A stretch of 64,000 bases of DNA from Rubrivivax sp. A210 (GTDB taxonomy: Bacteria; Pseudomonadota; Gammaproteobacteria; Burkholderiales; Burkholderiaceae_C): assembly GCF_904426505.1 (NCBI RefSeq), contig NZ_CAJGBN010000023.1:62001-126000 (forward strand), read 5' to 3'. Shown piece after piece: positions 40,462 through 53,211 of this stretch. The notes beneath the pieces were generated by a model. That model was not told the origin of the DNA. It did not search any database and saw nothing but the letters and a program-made list of their open reading frames with translations. Made by a program: the position numbers and the translations under genes. Numbering within the stretch: the first letter of the stretch is position 1; every line of letters begins with the position of its first letter.

Positions 40462-41418
40462 CTACTTGAGCCTGAAGCCCTGCGCAAGGCGTGACGTCAA
40501 CCACTTTTCGTCGAAGGCGCGTGACTTGCGGGCTGTCAGCCTGTGGGTCTTGATGAGTCGCGCCAGACGGCTCAGTATCTTCGGAATGTAGGTGGCCACC
40601 TGGAGATGGTTTCCGCCTTTTCCGCCACAGTCGCCGTCCTGGCATCGGTGGGCCGCATCGTCGATTTTCTTGACGATGAAGCGCATTTCCTCCGCAACGC
40701 TGATCGAGTAGTTTGGGTGCGCATCGTGAAACTGAACCTTGAATTTCTTCATGGCCATCTTTGCGAACGCCAGCCGGTCGGCTTCAGCCAGCGACGACCA
40801 GTTGGCTATCGCGTAGTTCGAGGGCAACCAGACGCCATTGGCCGCTTCGTTGATGTCGTAGTTCACTTTGCCCTTGCGGCCGGCGCATGTCGTCGTCACC
40901 AGCTTCTCCCGCTTTTCCAGCCCGGTCCTCGACGGCGCCGCACGGGATGTCACCGTCACCCGCGCCGCGCCGACGCGATGCGTGTGTACCTTCTTGAATC
41001 TGGCAGCCTTGGCATGGTGGCGTAGCTTGCGGTAGCGACAGCTGTAGACCTCGACGGTAGCCGCCATGTACTGGTGAAGTTCGGGCACCTCCCTGAAGGA
41101 CGCATTGCCCGGAATGATGTGATGCGCGTTCAGGCTGTACTCGCCCACGACCTCGGCGGCGCTCGCGTCGGCAGAAATCTCGTAGCTTTCCTCAACCGTG
41201 GCGGTGGCAAGCCTGAATCGGTGCCCAACGCCGAATCCGTTGGCGCTGATGCGGAAGTTCAGTTCCTTGTACTGATCCTCGATATGGTCACCCAGCTCGG
41301 AAGAATCATTCTCGATCTCGAGTTTCTCGTCAGCCGTCGAATCTGCCGCACAAAATGGGCACTTGCCGTCAAGGCTTTTCACGCCGGAAGTGAACGCCAG
41401 TTCGCCCAACTGAGTCAT
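40462..41418 (-). CDS. AHH/HNH-superfamily nuclease toxin
   Basis: A 318-residue protein. The AHH nuclease core is NAHHIIPGNASF with A98-H99-H100, followed after an insertion by YDINEAANGVWLPSN (188-201) and HPNYS (234-238), the matching downstream motifs of the family. A CPFC pair at residues 20-23 is of unknown role. There is no signal peptide, PAAR or Rhs/VgrG region, so if it is a secreted toxin (for example by a type VI system) the delivery part is encoded elsewhere. G+C is lower than in the neighbours (31 of 60 bases in 41281-41340), suggesting horizontal gain. GAGGGAG precedes the ATG. An immunity-like gene follows. Confidence 0.8.
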   Translation of the reverse strand: MTQLGELAFTSGVKSLDGKCPFCAADSTADEKLEIENDSSELGDHIEDQYKELNFRISANGFGVGHRFRLATATVEESYEISADASAAEVVGEYSLNAHHIIPGNASFREVPELHQYMAATVEVYSCRYRKLRHHAKAARFKKVHTHRVGAARVTVTSRAAPSRTGLEKREKLVTTTCAGRKGKVNYDINEAANGVWLPSNYAIANWSSLAEADRLAFAKMAMKKFKVQFHDAHPNYSISVAEEMRFIVKKIDDAAHRCQDGDCGGKGGNHLQVATYIPKILSRLARLIKTHRLTARKSRAFDEKWLTSRLAQGFRLK

Positions 41419-41600
41419 CGCGTGCTCCCTCGACCAGGAGGCCGCATTCTGAGCCTGAGCGGCCCACCGCACCAGGGCGCGGAGCCTGCCTTGTCCACCG
41501 CAATGAGGTCGGCTCGATTCCTGCGCCTGCGTCAGCGCGCCCTGCGGCCACGGCCACAAGCAGCGTCACCGTGGTTGACGCAGCCCCTACCCACCCGCCC

Positions 41601-42395
41601 TCAAAGGCTGAAGCCGTAGTCGATGGTCAGCGGCGCGTGGTCGCTGAACTTCTGCGCCTTGTAGATGGCCGCCACCTGGGCGTGCTCGGCCAGCGCCGGC
41701 GTGGCAAGGTGGTAGTCCAGCCGCCAGCCGACGTTGTTGGCATAGGCCTGGCCGCGGTTGCTCCACCATGTGTAGCAGGCGTCGGTGGTGTCGGGGTGCA
41801 GGCGCCGGTAGACGTCCACCAACCCCGCTTCGCCGAGCAGCCGGGTCATCCAGGCACGCTCCTCGGGCAGGAAGCCCGAGTTCTTCTGGTTGCTGCGCCA
41901 ATTCTTGAGGTCGGCTTCCTTGTGGGCGATGTTGACGTCGCCCACCAGGATGAACTCGCGCCCGGCCTTCAGCGCCAGCAGGTGGGGGTAGATCAGGTCG
42001 AGGAAGCGGAACTTGGCCTCCTGGCGCTCGGGGCCCGAGCTGCCGCTGGGAAAGTAGCAGCTGACGATGCTGAGCTTGCGGCCGGGTTTGTCATAGCGCA
42101 ACTCGACCCAGCGCCCCTCGGCGTCGAATTCGGGGCTGGCGATGCCGGTGATGACCTCGCTGGGCTCGGAGCGCGTGTAGAGGCCGACGCCCGAGTAGCC
42201 CTTCTTCTGGGCGTAGTGGAAATGGCCCGCCATGCCGGCGATGCGGTCGAAGCGGCCCGCCACATCGTCGGCCTGGGCCTTGATCTCCTGCACCCCCATA
42301 CAATCCGCTGCCGCACCGGCCGCCCATTCGGCGCAGCCCTTGCTGGCCGCTGAACGGATGCCATTGAGGTTGAGTGTGACGAGCCGGAATGCCAA
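41601..42395 (-). CDS. xth: exodeoxyribonuclease III (AP endonuclease)
   Basis: A 264-residue enzyme of the exonuclease/endonuclease/phosphatase fold that repairs abasic sites and 3' blocked ends. Motifs are [12 protein letters not shown] (first metal-binding Asn), CMGVQEIKA (catalytic Glu), [19 protein letters not shown] and [10 protein letters not shown] with the Asp-His pair. All are intact. The start is TTG ([11 protein letters not shown]), backed by AGAGGGG nine bases ahead; no ATG fits. Only 19 bases separate it from the divergent pyrE, so each gene's promoter must lie partly inside the other gene. Confidence 0.94.
   Translation of the reverse strand: MAFRLVTLNLNGIRSAASKGCAEWAAGAAADCMGVQEIKAQADDVAGRFDRIAGMAGHFHYAQKKGYSGVGLYTRSEPSEVITGIASPEFDAEGRWVELRYDKPGRKLSIVSCYFPSGSSGPERQEAKFRFLDLIYPHLLALKAGREFILVGDVNIAHKEADLKNWRSNQKNSGFLPEERAWMTRLLGEAGLVDVYRRLHPDTTDACYTWWSNRGQAYANNVGWRLDYHLATPALAEHAQVAAIYKAQKFSDHAPLTIDYGFSL
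42299..42304 (+). promoter_or_regulatory. candidate -10 box for pyrE inside xth
   Basis: TACAAT followed by CCG, 110 bases before the pyrE ATG and inside the divergent xth gene. No well-spaced -35 is visible. Confidence 0.3.
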
Positions 42396-42414
42396 GACTG
42401 ACCCCTCTAGCGAG

Positions 42415-43101
42415 ATGAGCACCGCACCCGGACCTGGGCTGGCGCAGGCGTTCGTCGAATTCGCCGTGTGCGCGGGCGTGCTGCGCTTCGGCGAGTTCAA
42501 GACCAAGGCCGGGCGGCTGTCGCCCTATTTCTTCAATGCCGGCCTCTTCAATGACGGCGCCCGGCTCGGCCGACTGGCGGAATTCTATGCACGGCGCCTG
42601 CTCGCCGAGGCCGACGGCGCCGATCTCGGCTTCGACATGCTGTTCGGCCCCGCCTACAAGGGCATCACGCTGGCCGCCGCGGTGGCAGTAGAGCTGGCAC
42701 GGCACGGCCACAACCTGCCCTTCGCCTACAACCGCAAGGAAGCGAAAGACCACGGCGAGGGTGGCCTGCTGGTGGGGGCGCCGCTGGCCGGCCGCGTGCT
42801 GATCATCGACGACGTGATCTCGGCCGGCACCTCGGTGCGCGAATCGATCGCCCTCATCGCCGCCGCCGGTGCCCGACCCAGCACCGTGGCCATCGCGCTC
42901 GACCGCCAGGAGCGCGCCACCGAGAACGGCCAGGACGCGCCTTTCAGCGCCGTGCAGTACGTGTCGCGCGAGCTGCAGCTGCGCGTCTCGGCGATTGCCA
43001 CGCTGGCCGACCTGCTGGCCTATCTGCGCGCCAGCGCCGACCCGGCCCTGGCCGCTTACGCCGGCCCGGTGGCGGCCTACCGCGACCGCTACGGAGTCTG
43101 A
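42415..43101 (+). CDS. pyrE: orotate phosphoribosyltransferase
   Basis: A 228-residue enzyme converting orotate and PRPP to orotidine monophosphate in pyrimidine synthesis. [21 protein letters not shown] and SPYFFNAG at the start bind orotate, and the PRPP signature [13 protein letters not shown] lies near residues 128-140. The catalytic loop [13 protein letters not shown] is intact. It leads a short rightward transcript with the DUF4124 gene. Confidence 0.96.
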   Translation: MSTAPGPGLAQAFVEFAVCAGVLRFGEFKTKAGRLSPYFFNAGLFNDGARLGRLAEFYARRLLAEADGADLGFDMLFGPAYKGITLAAAVAVELARHGHNLPFAYNRKEAKDHGEGGLLVGAPLAGRVLIIDDVISAGTSVRESIALIAAAGARPSTVAIALDRQERATENGQDAPFSAVQYVSRELQLRVSAIATLADLLAYLRASADPALAAYAGPVAAYRDRYGV

Positions 43102-43105
43102 GGCG

Positions 43106-43831
43106 ATGCCCGAGGCCCGTCCCAAGCTCGCCCGGCCCGTCCTGAGCAGGATGCTGGCCGGCGGCCTGGCCCTGGCGGGTGCGGTGGCGGCCCAGGCGGC
43201 GCCGCCGGCGACCGGCATCTACACCTGCATCGATGACAAGGGCCACCGCCTCACCGCCGACCGCCCCATCGCCGCCTGCGCTGCGAAAGAGCAGCAACTG
43301 CTCAACCGCGACGGATCACTGCGCGCGGTGATCCCGCCCACGCTGACGGCCGAGGAGCGCACCGAGCAGGAGGCGCGCGAACGCGCCGCGGCCGAGGCGC
43401 GCGCCGCCCAGGCCGACGCCGTGCGGCGCGACCGCAACCTGATGGCGCGCTACCCCAACGAGGCGGCGCACGCCAAGGCGCGCGAGGCGGCGCTGGACAC
43501 GGTGCGCATCGCGATGAAGGCCACCGAGATCCGGCTGCGCGAGCTGGCCTTTGACCGCAAGCCCCTGGTCGACGAGGCCGAGTTCTACCTCGGTCGCGCG
43601 CTGCCGCCCAAGCTCAAGTCGGCGCTGGACGCCAACGACGCCTCGGTCGAGGCGCAGCGCTCGTCGGCCGCGAACCAGGAGTCCGAGCTGGGCCGCATCA
43701 ACAAGATCTACGACGCCGAGCTCGACCGCCTGCGCCGCCTGTGGAACGGAGCGCCACCCGGCTCGCTGGGCCCGCTGCCGGCGCCGCATGTGCCGGCGAG
43801 CCGGCCGCCGGCGAGCGCGCCGCGCCGCTGA
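43106..43831 (+). CDS. exported DUF4124-domain protein
   Basis: A 241-residue protein with an N-terminal signal (LAGGLALAGAVAAQAA). A short DUF4124-type beta domain follows, in which IYTCIDDKGHRLTADRPIAAC gives the typical aromatic, Asp-Lys-Gly and Cys residues. A long charged helix (TAEERTEQEARERAAAEARA) and a Pro-rich tail complete it. It probably stays in the periplasm. No function is established for the family. It starts four bases after pyrE and converges on gatB with four bases between. Confidence 0.82.
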   Translation: MPEARPKLARPVLSRMLAGGLALAGAVAAQAAPPATGIYTCIDDKGHRLTADRPIAACAAKEQQLLNRDGSLRAVIPPTLTAEERTEQEARERAAAEARAAQADAVRRDRNLMARYPNEAAHAKAREAALDTVRIAMKATEIRLRELAFDRKPLVDEAEFYLGRALPPKLKSALDANDASVEAQRSSAANQESELGRINKIYDAELDRLRRLWNGAPPGSLGPLPAPHVPASRPPASAPRR

Positions 43832-43835
43832 GCGG

Positions 43836-45290
<1,455 letters not shown>

Positions 45291-45291
45291 C

Positions 45292-46820
<1,529 letters not shown>

Positions 46821-46824
<4 letters not shown>

Positions 46825-47120
46825 TCGATCACCTTGGGCACGAGGAAGAGGCCTTCTTCGACGGCCGGCGCGCTCTTCTGGTTGGCGTCACGGCCGTCGG
46901 CCTCGGTGACGGCGTCGTCGCGCAGGCGCAGGCCGACGGCATGCAGGGCCGACAGCGGCGTGTAAAGCGGCTCGACGCCGCGCGTGTCGACGGCGCGCAT
47001 CTGCTCGACGATGCCGAAGAAGCCGTTGAGCTGGTCGAGCATGGTCGCTTCTTCAGCGGCCGAGAGTTCGAGCCGCGCCAGATGGGCGATGCGGCTCACT
47101 TCCTGGGGGGTCAGGGCCAT
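46821..47120 (-). CDS. gatC: aspartyl/glutamyl-tRNA amidotransferase subunit C
   Basis: A 99-residue stabilising subunit. It starts [20 protein letters not shown] and has the [22 protein letters not shown] segment that wraps between GatA and GatB. The first gene of the leftward gatCAB operon, it is divergent from mreB. Confidence 0.95.
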
Positions 47121-48496
<1,376 letters not shown>

Positions 48497-48512
48497 CCGG
48501 CGGGCCCACCCA

Positions 48513-49448
48513 ATGCCTTTGGGTACCCTCGACCGCACGCCACCGCCCTTCTTCCGGCAGGGACCGTCGGCGCTCAGCAAGCTGATCTTCTTCTCGGCGC
48601 TGGCGCTGTTCCTGATGGTGGCCGACGCCCGCTTCAAGATGGTGGAGCCGCTGCGCGCGGGCCTGGCCATCGTGCTGCTGCCGCTGCAGCGCGCGCTGGC
48701 GGTGCCGGTGGACCTGTGGGAGGGCGGCAGCGACTACCTGCAGGGCCTGCACCAAGCGCTGGCCAGCGAGCGCGCGGCGCAGGCCCGCATGGCGGCCGTG
48801 GCCGAGCGCGCCGCGCGCACCGAGCAGCTGGCGCAGGAGAACAAGCGCCTGCGTGACCTGCTCGAGCTGCGCCCGGTCATCGCCGTGCGCTCGCAGCCGG
48901 CCGAGCTGCTGTACGAGGCCGCCGACCCCTATTCGCGCAAGGTCTTCATCGACCGCGGCAGCCGCCACGGCATCGCCCTGGGCTCGCCGGTCATCAACGA
49001 AGCCGGCGTGCTGGGCCAGGTGACGCATGCCTATGCGCTGACGGCCGAGGTCACCCTGCTGGCCGACAAGGACGCCGCCATTCCGGTGCTCAATCTGCGC
49101 ACCCAGCAGCGCGGCGCGGCCTTTGGCGGCGTGGCCGGCGGCAGCATGGAGCTGCGCTTCACCTCGGCCAATGCCGATGTGCAGGTGGACGACCTGCTGC
49201 ACACCAGCGGCCTGGACGGCATCTACCCGCCCGGCCTGGCGGTGGCGCGCGTGGCCAGTGTCGAGCGCCGCGTCGAAAGCGGCTTTGCACGCATCGTGCT
49301 TCGGCCCACCGCGCCGGCCGACGGCGTGCGCCATGTGCTGGTGCTGGAGCCGCTGGCGGCGCAGCTGCCGGCGCGTGAGGCGCCGCCGCCCGAGGCCGTC
49401 GAGCGCGGCAAGGCCAAGCCGCCGCGCCGCGGCGCCTCCGCGCCATGA
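48513..49448 (+). CDS. mreC: cell shape protein MreC
   Basis: A 311-residue bitopic protein: one membrane helix (about 22-45), a coiled-coil (about 70-112, rich in Ala/Glu with AQENKRLRDLLEL), then the double beta-barrel periplasmic domain (RKVFIDRGSRHGIALGSPV, LLHTSGLDGIYPPGL). MreC links MreB inside to PBP2/RodA outside and activates the elongasome. It starts 16 bases after mreB. Confidence 0.95.
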   Translation: MPLGTLDRTPPPFFRQGPSALSKLIFFSALALFLMVADARFKMVEPLRAGLAIVLLPLQRALAVPVDLWEGGSDYLQGLHQALASERAAQARMAAVAERAARTEQLAQENKRLRDLLELRPVIAVRSQPAELLYEAADPYSRKVFIDRGSRHGIALGSPVINEAGVLGQVTHAYALTAEVTLLADKDAAIPVLNLRTQQRGAAFGGVAGGSMELRFTSANADVQVDDLLHTSGLDGIYPPGLAVARVASVERRVESGFARIVLRPTAPADGVRHVLVLEPLAAQLPAREAPPPEAVERGKAKPPRRGASAP

Positions 49449-49473
49449 ACATGCCGATCCCTGAGGTGGCGGC

Positions 49474-49995
49474 ATGATCATGCCGCGCGGCTCCGACCAG
49501 CTGCTGCTGCCGGTCAACCCGTTCTTCATCGCGTTCACGCTGGCGCTGGCCTGCGCCGTCACGATGATGCCGCTGGGCCGCCAGCCGGCCATGCCCGATC
49601 TGCTGGCCGTGGCCCTCGTCTTCTGGAACGTCCATCAGCCGCGCCGCGTCGGCGTCGGCGTGTCCTTCCTGTTCGGCCTGCTGATCGACGTACACCAGGG
49701 CGCGCTGCTGGGCCAGCATGCGCTGGCCTACACGCTGCTGGGCTACGCCGCCATTGCGGTACACCGGCGGCTGCTGTGGTTCGGCGTCTTCGAGCAGGCC
49801 GTGCAGGTGCTGCCGGTGTTTGCCGCGGCGCACCTGGTGTCGCTGCTGGTGCGCATGCTGGCCGGCGGCATGTTCCCGGGCTGGTGGCTGCTGGCCGCGC
49901 CGGTATTCGAAGCGCTGATGTGGCCGCTGGTGACCCTGGTGCTGCTGGCGCCGCAGCGGCGCGCGCCCGACCCGGATCAGAATCGCCCGCTATGA
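49474..49995 (+). CDS. mreD: rod shape-determining protein MreD
   Basis: A 173-residue inner-membrane protein with about five hydrophobic helices. It has the family's LLAVALVFWNVHQPRRVGVG and FLFGLLIDVHQGALLGQHAL. MreD completes the MreBCD part of the elongasome. It follows mreC after 25 bases. A second in-frame ATG two codons later is possible as start. Confidence 0.93.
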   Translation: MIMPRGSDQLLLPVNPFFIAFTLALACAVTMMPLGRQPAMPDLLAVALVFWNVHQPRRVGVGVSFLFGLLIDVHQGALLGQHALAYTLLGYAAIAVHRRLLWFGVFEQAVQVLPVFAAAHLVSLLVRMLAGGMFPGWWLLAAPVFEALMWPLVTLVLLAPQRRAPDPDQNRPL

Positions 49996-50011
49996 GCCAC
50001 CGGAGCCCTGC

Positions 50012-52054
50012 ATGACCGTGCTGCGCGATGTCGAGCAGGAGATCGAGCGCTTCCGCACCCGGCTGCTGGCGGCAGCTGCCTTCGTGCTGCTGGCGTTTTC
50101 GCTGCTGGCGGCGCGGCTGGTACACCTGCAAGTCTTCCGGCATGAAGAGCTGGCCACCCAAGCCGAGGCCAACCGCATCGCGGTGGTGCCCATCGTGCCC
50201 AACCGCGGCCTCATCGTCGACCGCAACGGTGTCGTGCTGGCCACCAACTTCTCGGCCTACACGCTGGAGATCTCGCCCCAGCGCCAGCGCGCCGACGGCA
50301 CCGACCTGGAAACGCTGATCGACCAGCTTGCCACCGTGGTGACGATAGAGCCGCGCGACCGCAAGCGCTTCAAGCGCCTGCAGGAAGAGATGAAGGGCGC
50401 CGAATCCCTGCCCATACGCACCAAGCTCGGCGACGAGGAGGTGGCGCGCTTCATGGCGCAGCGCTTCCGCTTCCCCGGCGTGGACGTGAAGGCACGGCTG
50501 TTCCGCAACTACCCGCTGGGCGAGACCGGCAGCCATCTGCTGGGCTACATCGGCCGCATCAACCAGGCCGAGAAGAAGGCCATGGACGACTGGGAAGAGG
50601 CCGACCTGGGCAATTACAAGGGCACCGAGTACATCGGCAAGCTCGGCCTGGAGCAGAAGTACGAGCGCGAGCTGCACGGCACGGCCGGCTTCGAGGAAGT
50701 GGAGACCAGCGCCGGTGGCCGCGCCGTCCGGCGCCTGAAGAGCCACCCGCCGACCCCGGGCGACAAGCTGGTGCTGTCGGTCGACATCAAGCTGCAGGCG
50801 CTGGTGGAGGACATGTTCGGCAATCGCCGCGGCGCCCTGGTGGCGCTGGACCCGCGCACCGGCGAGGTGCTGGCCTTCGTCAGCAAACCCACCTTCGACC
50901 CCAACCTCTTCGTCGACGGCATCGATGTCGAGAGCTGGCGCGAACTCAACGAGAGCATCGACAAGCCACTGCTGAACCGCGCGCTGCGCGGCACCTACCC
51001 GCCGGGCAGCACCTTCAAGCCCTTCATGGCGATGGCCGCGCTCAACACCGGCAAGCGCCACCCGGCCACCGTCATCAACGACGGCGGCACCTTCCAGTTC
51101 GGCAACCACACCTTCCGCAGCCACGGCGACAAGGGCCTGGGGCCGGTGGACATGGTGCGATCCATCGTCAAGAGCAGCAACGTCTACTACTACTCGCTGG
51201 CCAACGAGATGGGTGTGGACCTCATCCACGAGCAGCTCACGCCCTTCAGCTTCGGCGTCAGGACCGACATCGACCTCGAGAACGAGGTCACCGGCGTGCT
51301 GCCCTCCACCGAGTGGAAGAAGAAGTACTACAAGAAGCCCGAGCTGCAGCGCTGGTATGCCGGCGAGACCATTTCGCTGGGCATAGGCCAGGGCTACAAC
51401 AACTTCACCATGCTGCAGCTGGCCAGCGCCACGGCCACCCTGGTCTCGGGCGGCCAGCGCTACAAGCCGCGCCTGGTGCGCGAGATCGAGGACGTCATCA
51501 CCGGCCAGCGCAAGCGCGTCGCCAGCGACGCGCTGCCGCCCCTGGCGCTGAAGGACGAGCATGTCGAACTCATCCGCAGGGCGCTGCACGGCGTGACGGT
51601 GGAAGGCACCTCGGTGCGCTCCTTCCTCGGCGCCAGGTACGACAGCGGCGGCAAGACCGGCACCGCCCAGGCCGTGGGCGTGCGCGCCAACGAGAAGTAC
51701 AACGCCGCCAAGCTGGAAGAGCACAAGCGCGACCACGCGCTCTACATCGCCGCTGCGCCCATAGCCGCGCCCAGCGTGGTGCTGGCGGTGGTGGTCGAGA
51801 ACGCCGGCTTCGGCTCCGACTCGGCCGCGCCCATCGCGCGCCGCGTCTTCGACTACCTGTTGCTGGGCCAATACCCGTCCGAGGAAGACCTGGCCGGCCT
51901 GCGCGAGGGCCGCGTCGTCACGCCCATCGGCACGCCGCGGCGCGCCGATGACATCGCGCTGCCGGGCCAGGCATCGCCGTTGCCGCCAGCGGCCGCAGCC
52001 GGCAACGGCGAGCGCGTGGCCGCCGCGGCCACGGCGCCGGTACACGCGCGATGA
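50012..52054 (+). CDS. mrdA: penicillin-binding protein 2 (elongation transpeptidase)
   Basis: A 680-residue class B PBP that cross-links lateral peptidoglycan. It has one membrane anchor near residues 22-42, a dimerisation/pedestal domain, and a transpeptidase domain with S333-T-F-K336 (catalytic Ser), SSN in KSSNVYY and KTG in GGKTGTAQAVG. FYYSLANEMG-like VYYYSLANEMG is typical of PBP2. It forms a glycan polymerase/transpeptidase pair with RodA, whose ATG overlaps its stop by four bases. Confidence 0.97.
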   Translation: MTVLRDVEQEIERFRTRLLAAAAFVLLAFSLLAARLVHLQVFRHEELATQAEANRIAVVPIVPNRGLIVDRNGVVLATNFSAYTLEISPQRQRADGTDLETLIDQLATVVTIEPRDRKRFKRLQEEMKGAESLPIRTKLGDEEVARFMAQRFRFPGVDVKARLFRNYPLGETGSHLLGYIGRINQAEKKAMDDWEEADLGNYKGTEYIGKLGLEQKYERELHGTAGFEEVETSAGGRAVRRLKSHPPTPGDKLVLSVDIKLQALVEDMFGNRRGALVALDPRTGEVLAFVSKPTFDPNLFVDGIDVESWRELNESIDKPLLNRALRGTYPPGSTFKPFMAMAALNTGKRHPATVINDGGTFQFGNHTFRSHGDKGLGPVDMVRSIVKSSNVYYYSLANEMGVDLIHEQLTPFSFGVRTDIDLENEVTGVLPSTEWKKKYYKKPELQRWYAGETISLGIGQGYNNFTMLQLASATATLVSGGQRYKPRLVREIEDVITGQRKRVASDALPPLALKDEHVELIRRALHGVTVEGTSVRSFLGARYDSGGKTGTAQAVGVRANEKYNAAKLEEHKRDHALYIAAAPIAAPSVVLAVVVENAGFGSDSAAPIARRVFDYLLLGQYPSEEDLAGLREGRVVTPIGTPRRADDIALPGQASPLPPAAAAGNGERVAAAATAPVHAR

Positions 52055-53211
52055 ACACCGCCTTCTCGCAGCCGGCGCCGCTGTGGCCGGGCCTGCGCCG
52101 CGTCTTCGCCGGCTTCGACCTGCCGCTGCTGCTGGCGCTGCTGGTGCTGTCTGCCATGGGCCTGGTGGCCATGTACTCGGCCGGCTTCGACCACGGCACG
52201 CGCTTCGTCGACCACGCCCGCAACATGAGCCTGGCCTTCGTGGTGCTGTTCTGCGTCGCCCAGGTGCCGCCGCAGAAGCTGCAGCGCCTGGCCGTGCCGC
52301 TCTACATGGCCGGCATCGCGCTGCTGGTGGCCACAGCGATGTTCGGCATCACGCGCAAGGGCGCCACGCGCTGGCTGGCGCTGGGGCCGCTGGTCATCCA
52401 GCCCAGCGAGGTGCTGAAGATCGCCATGCCGCTGATGCTGGCCTGGTGGTTCCAGAAACGCGAGGGCCAGTTGCGCGCGCTCGACTTCGTCATTGCCGGG
52501 CTGCTGCTGCTGCTGCCGGTGGGCCTGGTGGCCAAGCAGCCCGACCTCGGCACCGCCATCCTCATCCTGGCCGCCGGCGTCTACGTGATCTTCTTCGCCG
52601 GACTGAGCTGGAAGCTGGTGCTGCCGGTGCTGGCCCTGGCCGCGGCCGGCGTGCTGGCCCTGGTGCTGACACAGGACAGCATCTGCGAGCCGGGCGTCAA
52701 GTGGCCGCTGCTGCGCGAGTACCAGCAGCACCGCGTGTGTACCCTGCTCGACCCCACGAAAGACCCGCTGGGCAAGGGCTTCCACATCATCCAGGGCATG
52801 ATCGCCATCGGCTCGGGCGGCCTCGCCGGCAAGGGCTTCATGCAAGGCACGCAGACCCATCTCGAGTTCATCCCGGAGCGCACCACCGACTTCATCTTCG
52901 CCGCCTTCAGCGAGGAATTCGGCCTTGCCGGCGTGCTCACGCTGCTGGGCGCCTTCACCTTCCTGATCTTCCGCGGCCTCATGATCGCGGCCGAGGCGCC
53001 CACCGTCTTCACGCGGTTGCTGGCCGGCGCCGTGACGCTGAGCTTCTTCACCTACGCCTTCGTCAACATGGGCATGGTCAGCGGCATCCTGCCGGTGGTG
53101 GGCGTGCCCCTTCCTTTCATCAGCTATGGCGGCACAGCCATGGTCACGCTGGGGCTGGGGCTGGGCATCCTGATGTCGGTGGCACGGAGCCGACGGCTGA
53201 TGCAATCCTGA
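52051..53211 (+). CDS. rodA: peptidoglycan glycosyltransferase RodA
   Basis: A 386-residue SEDS polymerase with about ten membrane helices. Signatures are GATRWLALGPLVIQPSEVLKI-type segments (TRWLALGPLVIQPSEVLK), KQPDLGTAILILAAG, the large periplasmic loop, FIPERTTDFIFAAFSEEFG and GVPLPFISYGGTAM. It polymerises lipid II into glycan strands for cell elongation. Its stop codon is directly followed by the stop of the converging sensor kinase gene, with no base between. Confidence 0.96.
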   Translation: MNTAFSQPAPLWPGLRRVFAGFDLPLLLALLVLSAMGLVAMYSAGFDHGTRFVDHARNMSLAFVVLFCVAQVPPQKLQRLAVPLYMAGIALLVATAMFGITRKGATRWLALGPLVIQPSEVLKIAMPLMLAWWFQKREGQLRALDFVIAGLLLLLPVGLVAKQPDLGTAILILAAGVYVIFFAGLSWKLVLPVLALAAAGVLALVLTQDSICEPGVKWPLLREYQQHRVCTLLDPTKDPLGKGFHIIQGMIAIGSGGLAGKGFMQGTQTHLEFIPERTTDFIFAAFSEEFGLAGVLTLLGAFTFLIFRGLMIAAEAPTVFTRLLAGAVTLSFFTYAFVNMGMVSGILPVVGVPLPFISYGGTAMVTLGLGLGILMSVARSRRLMQS

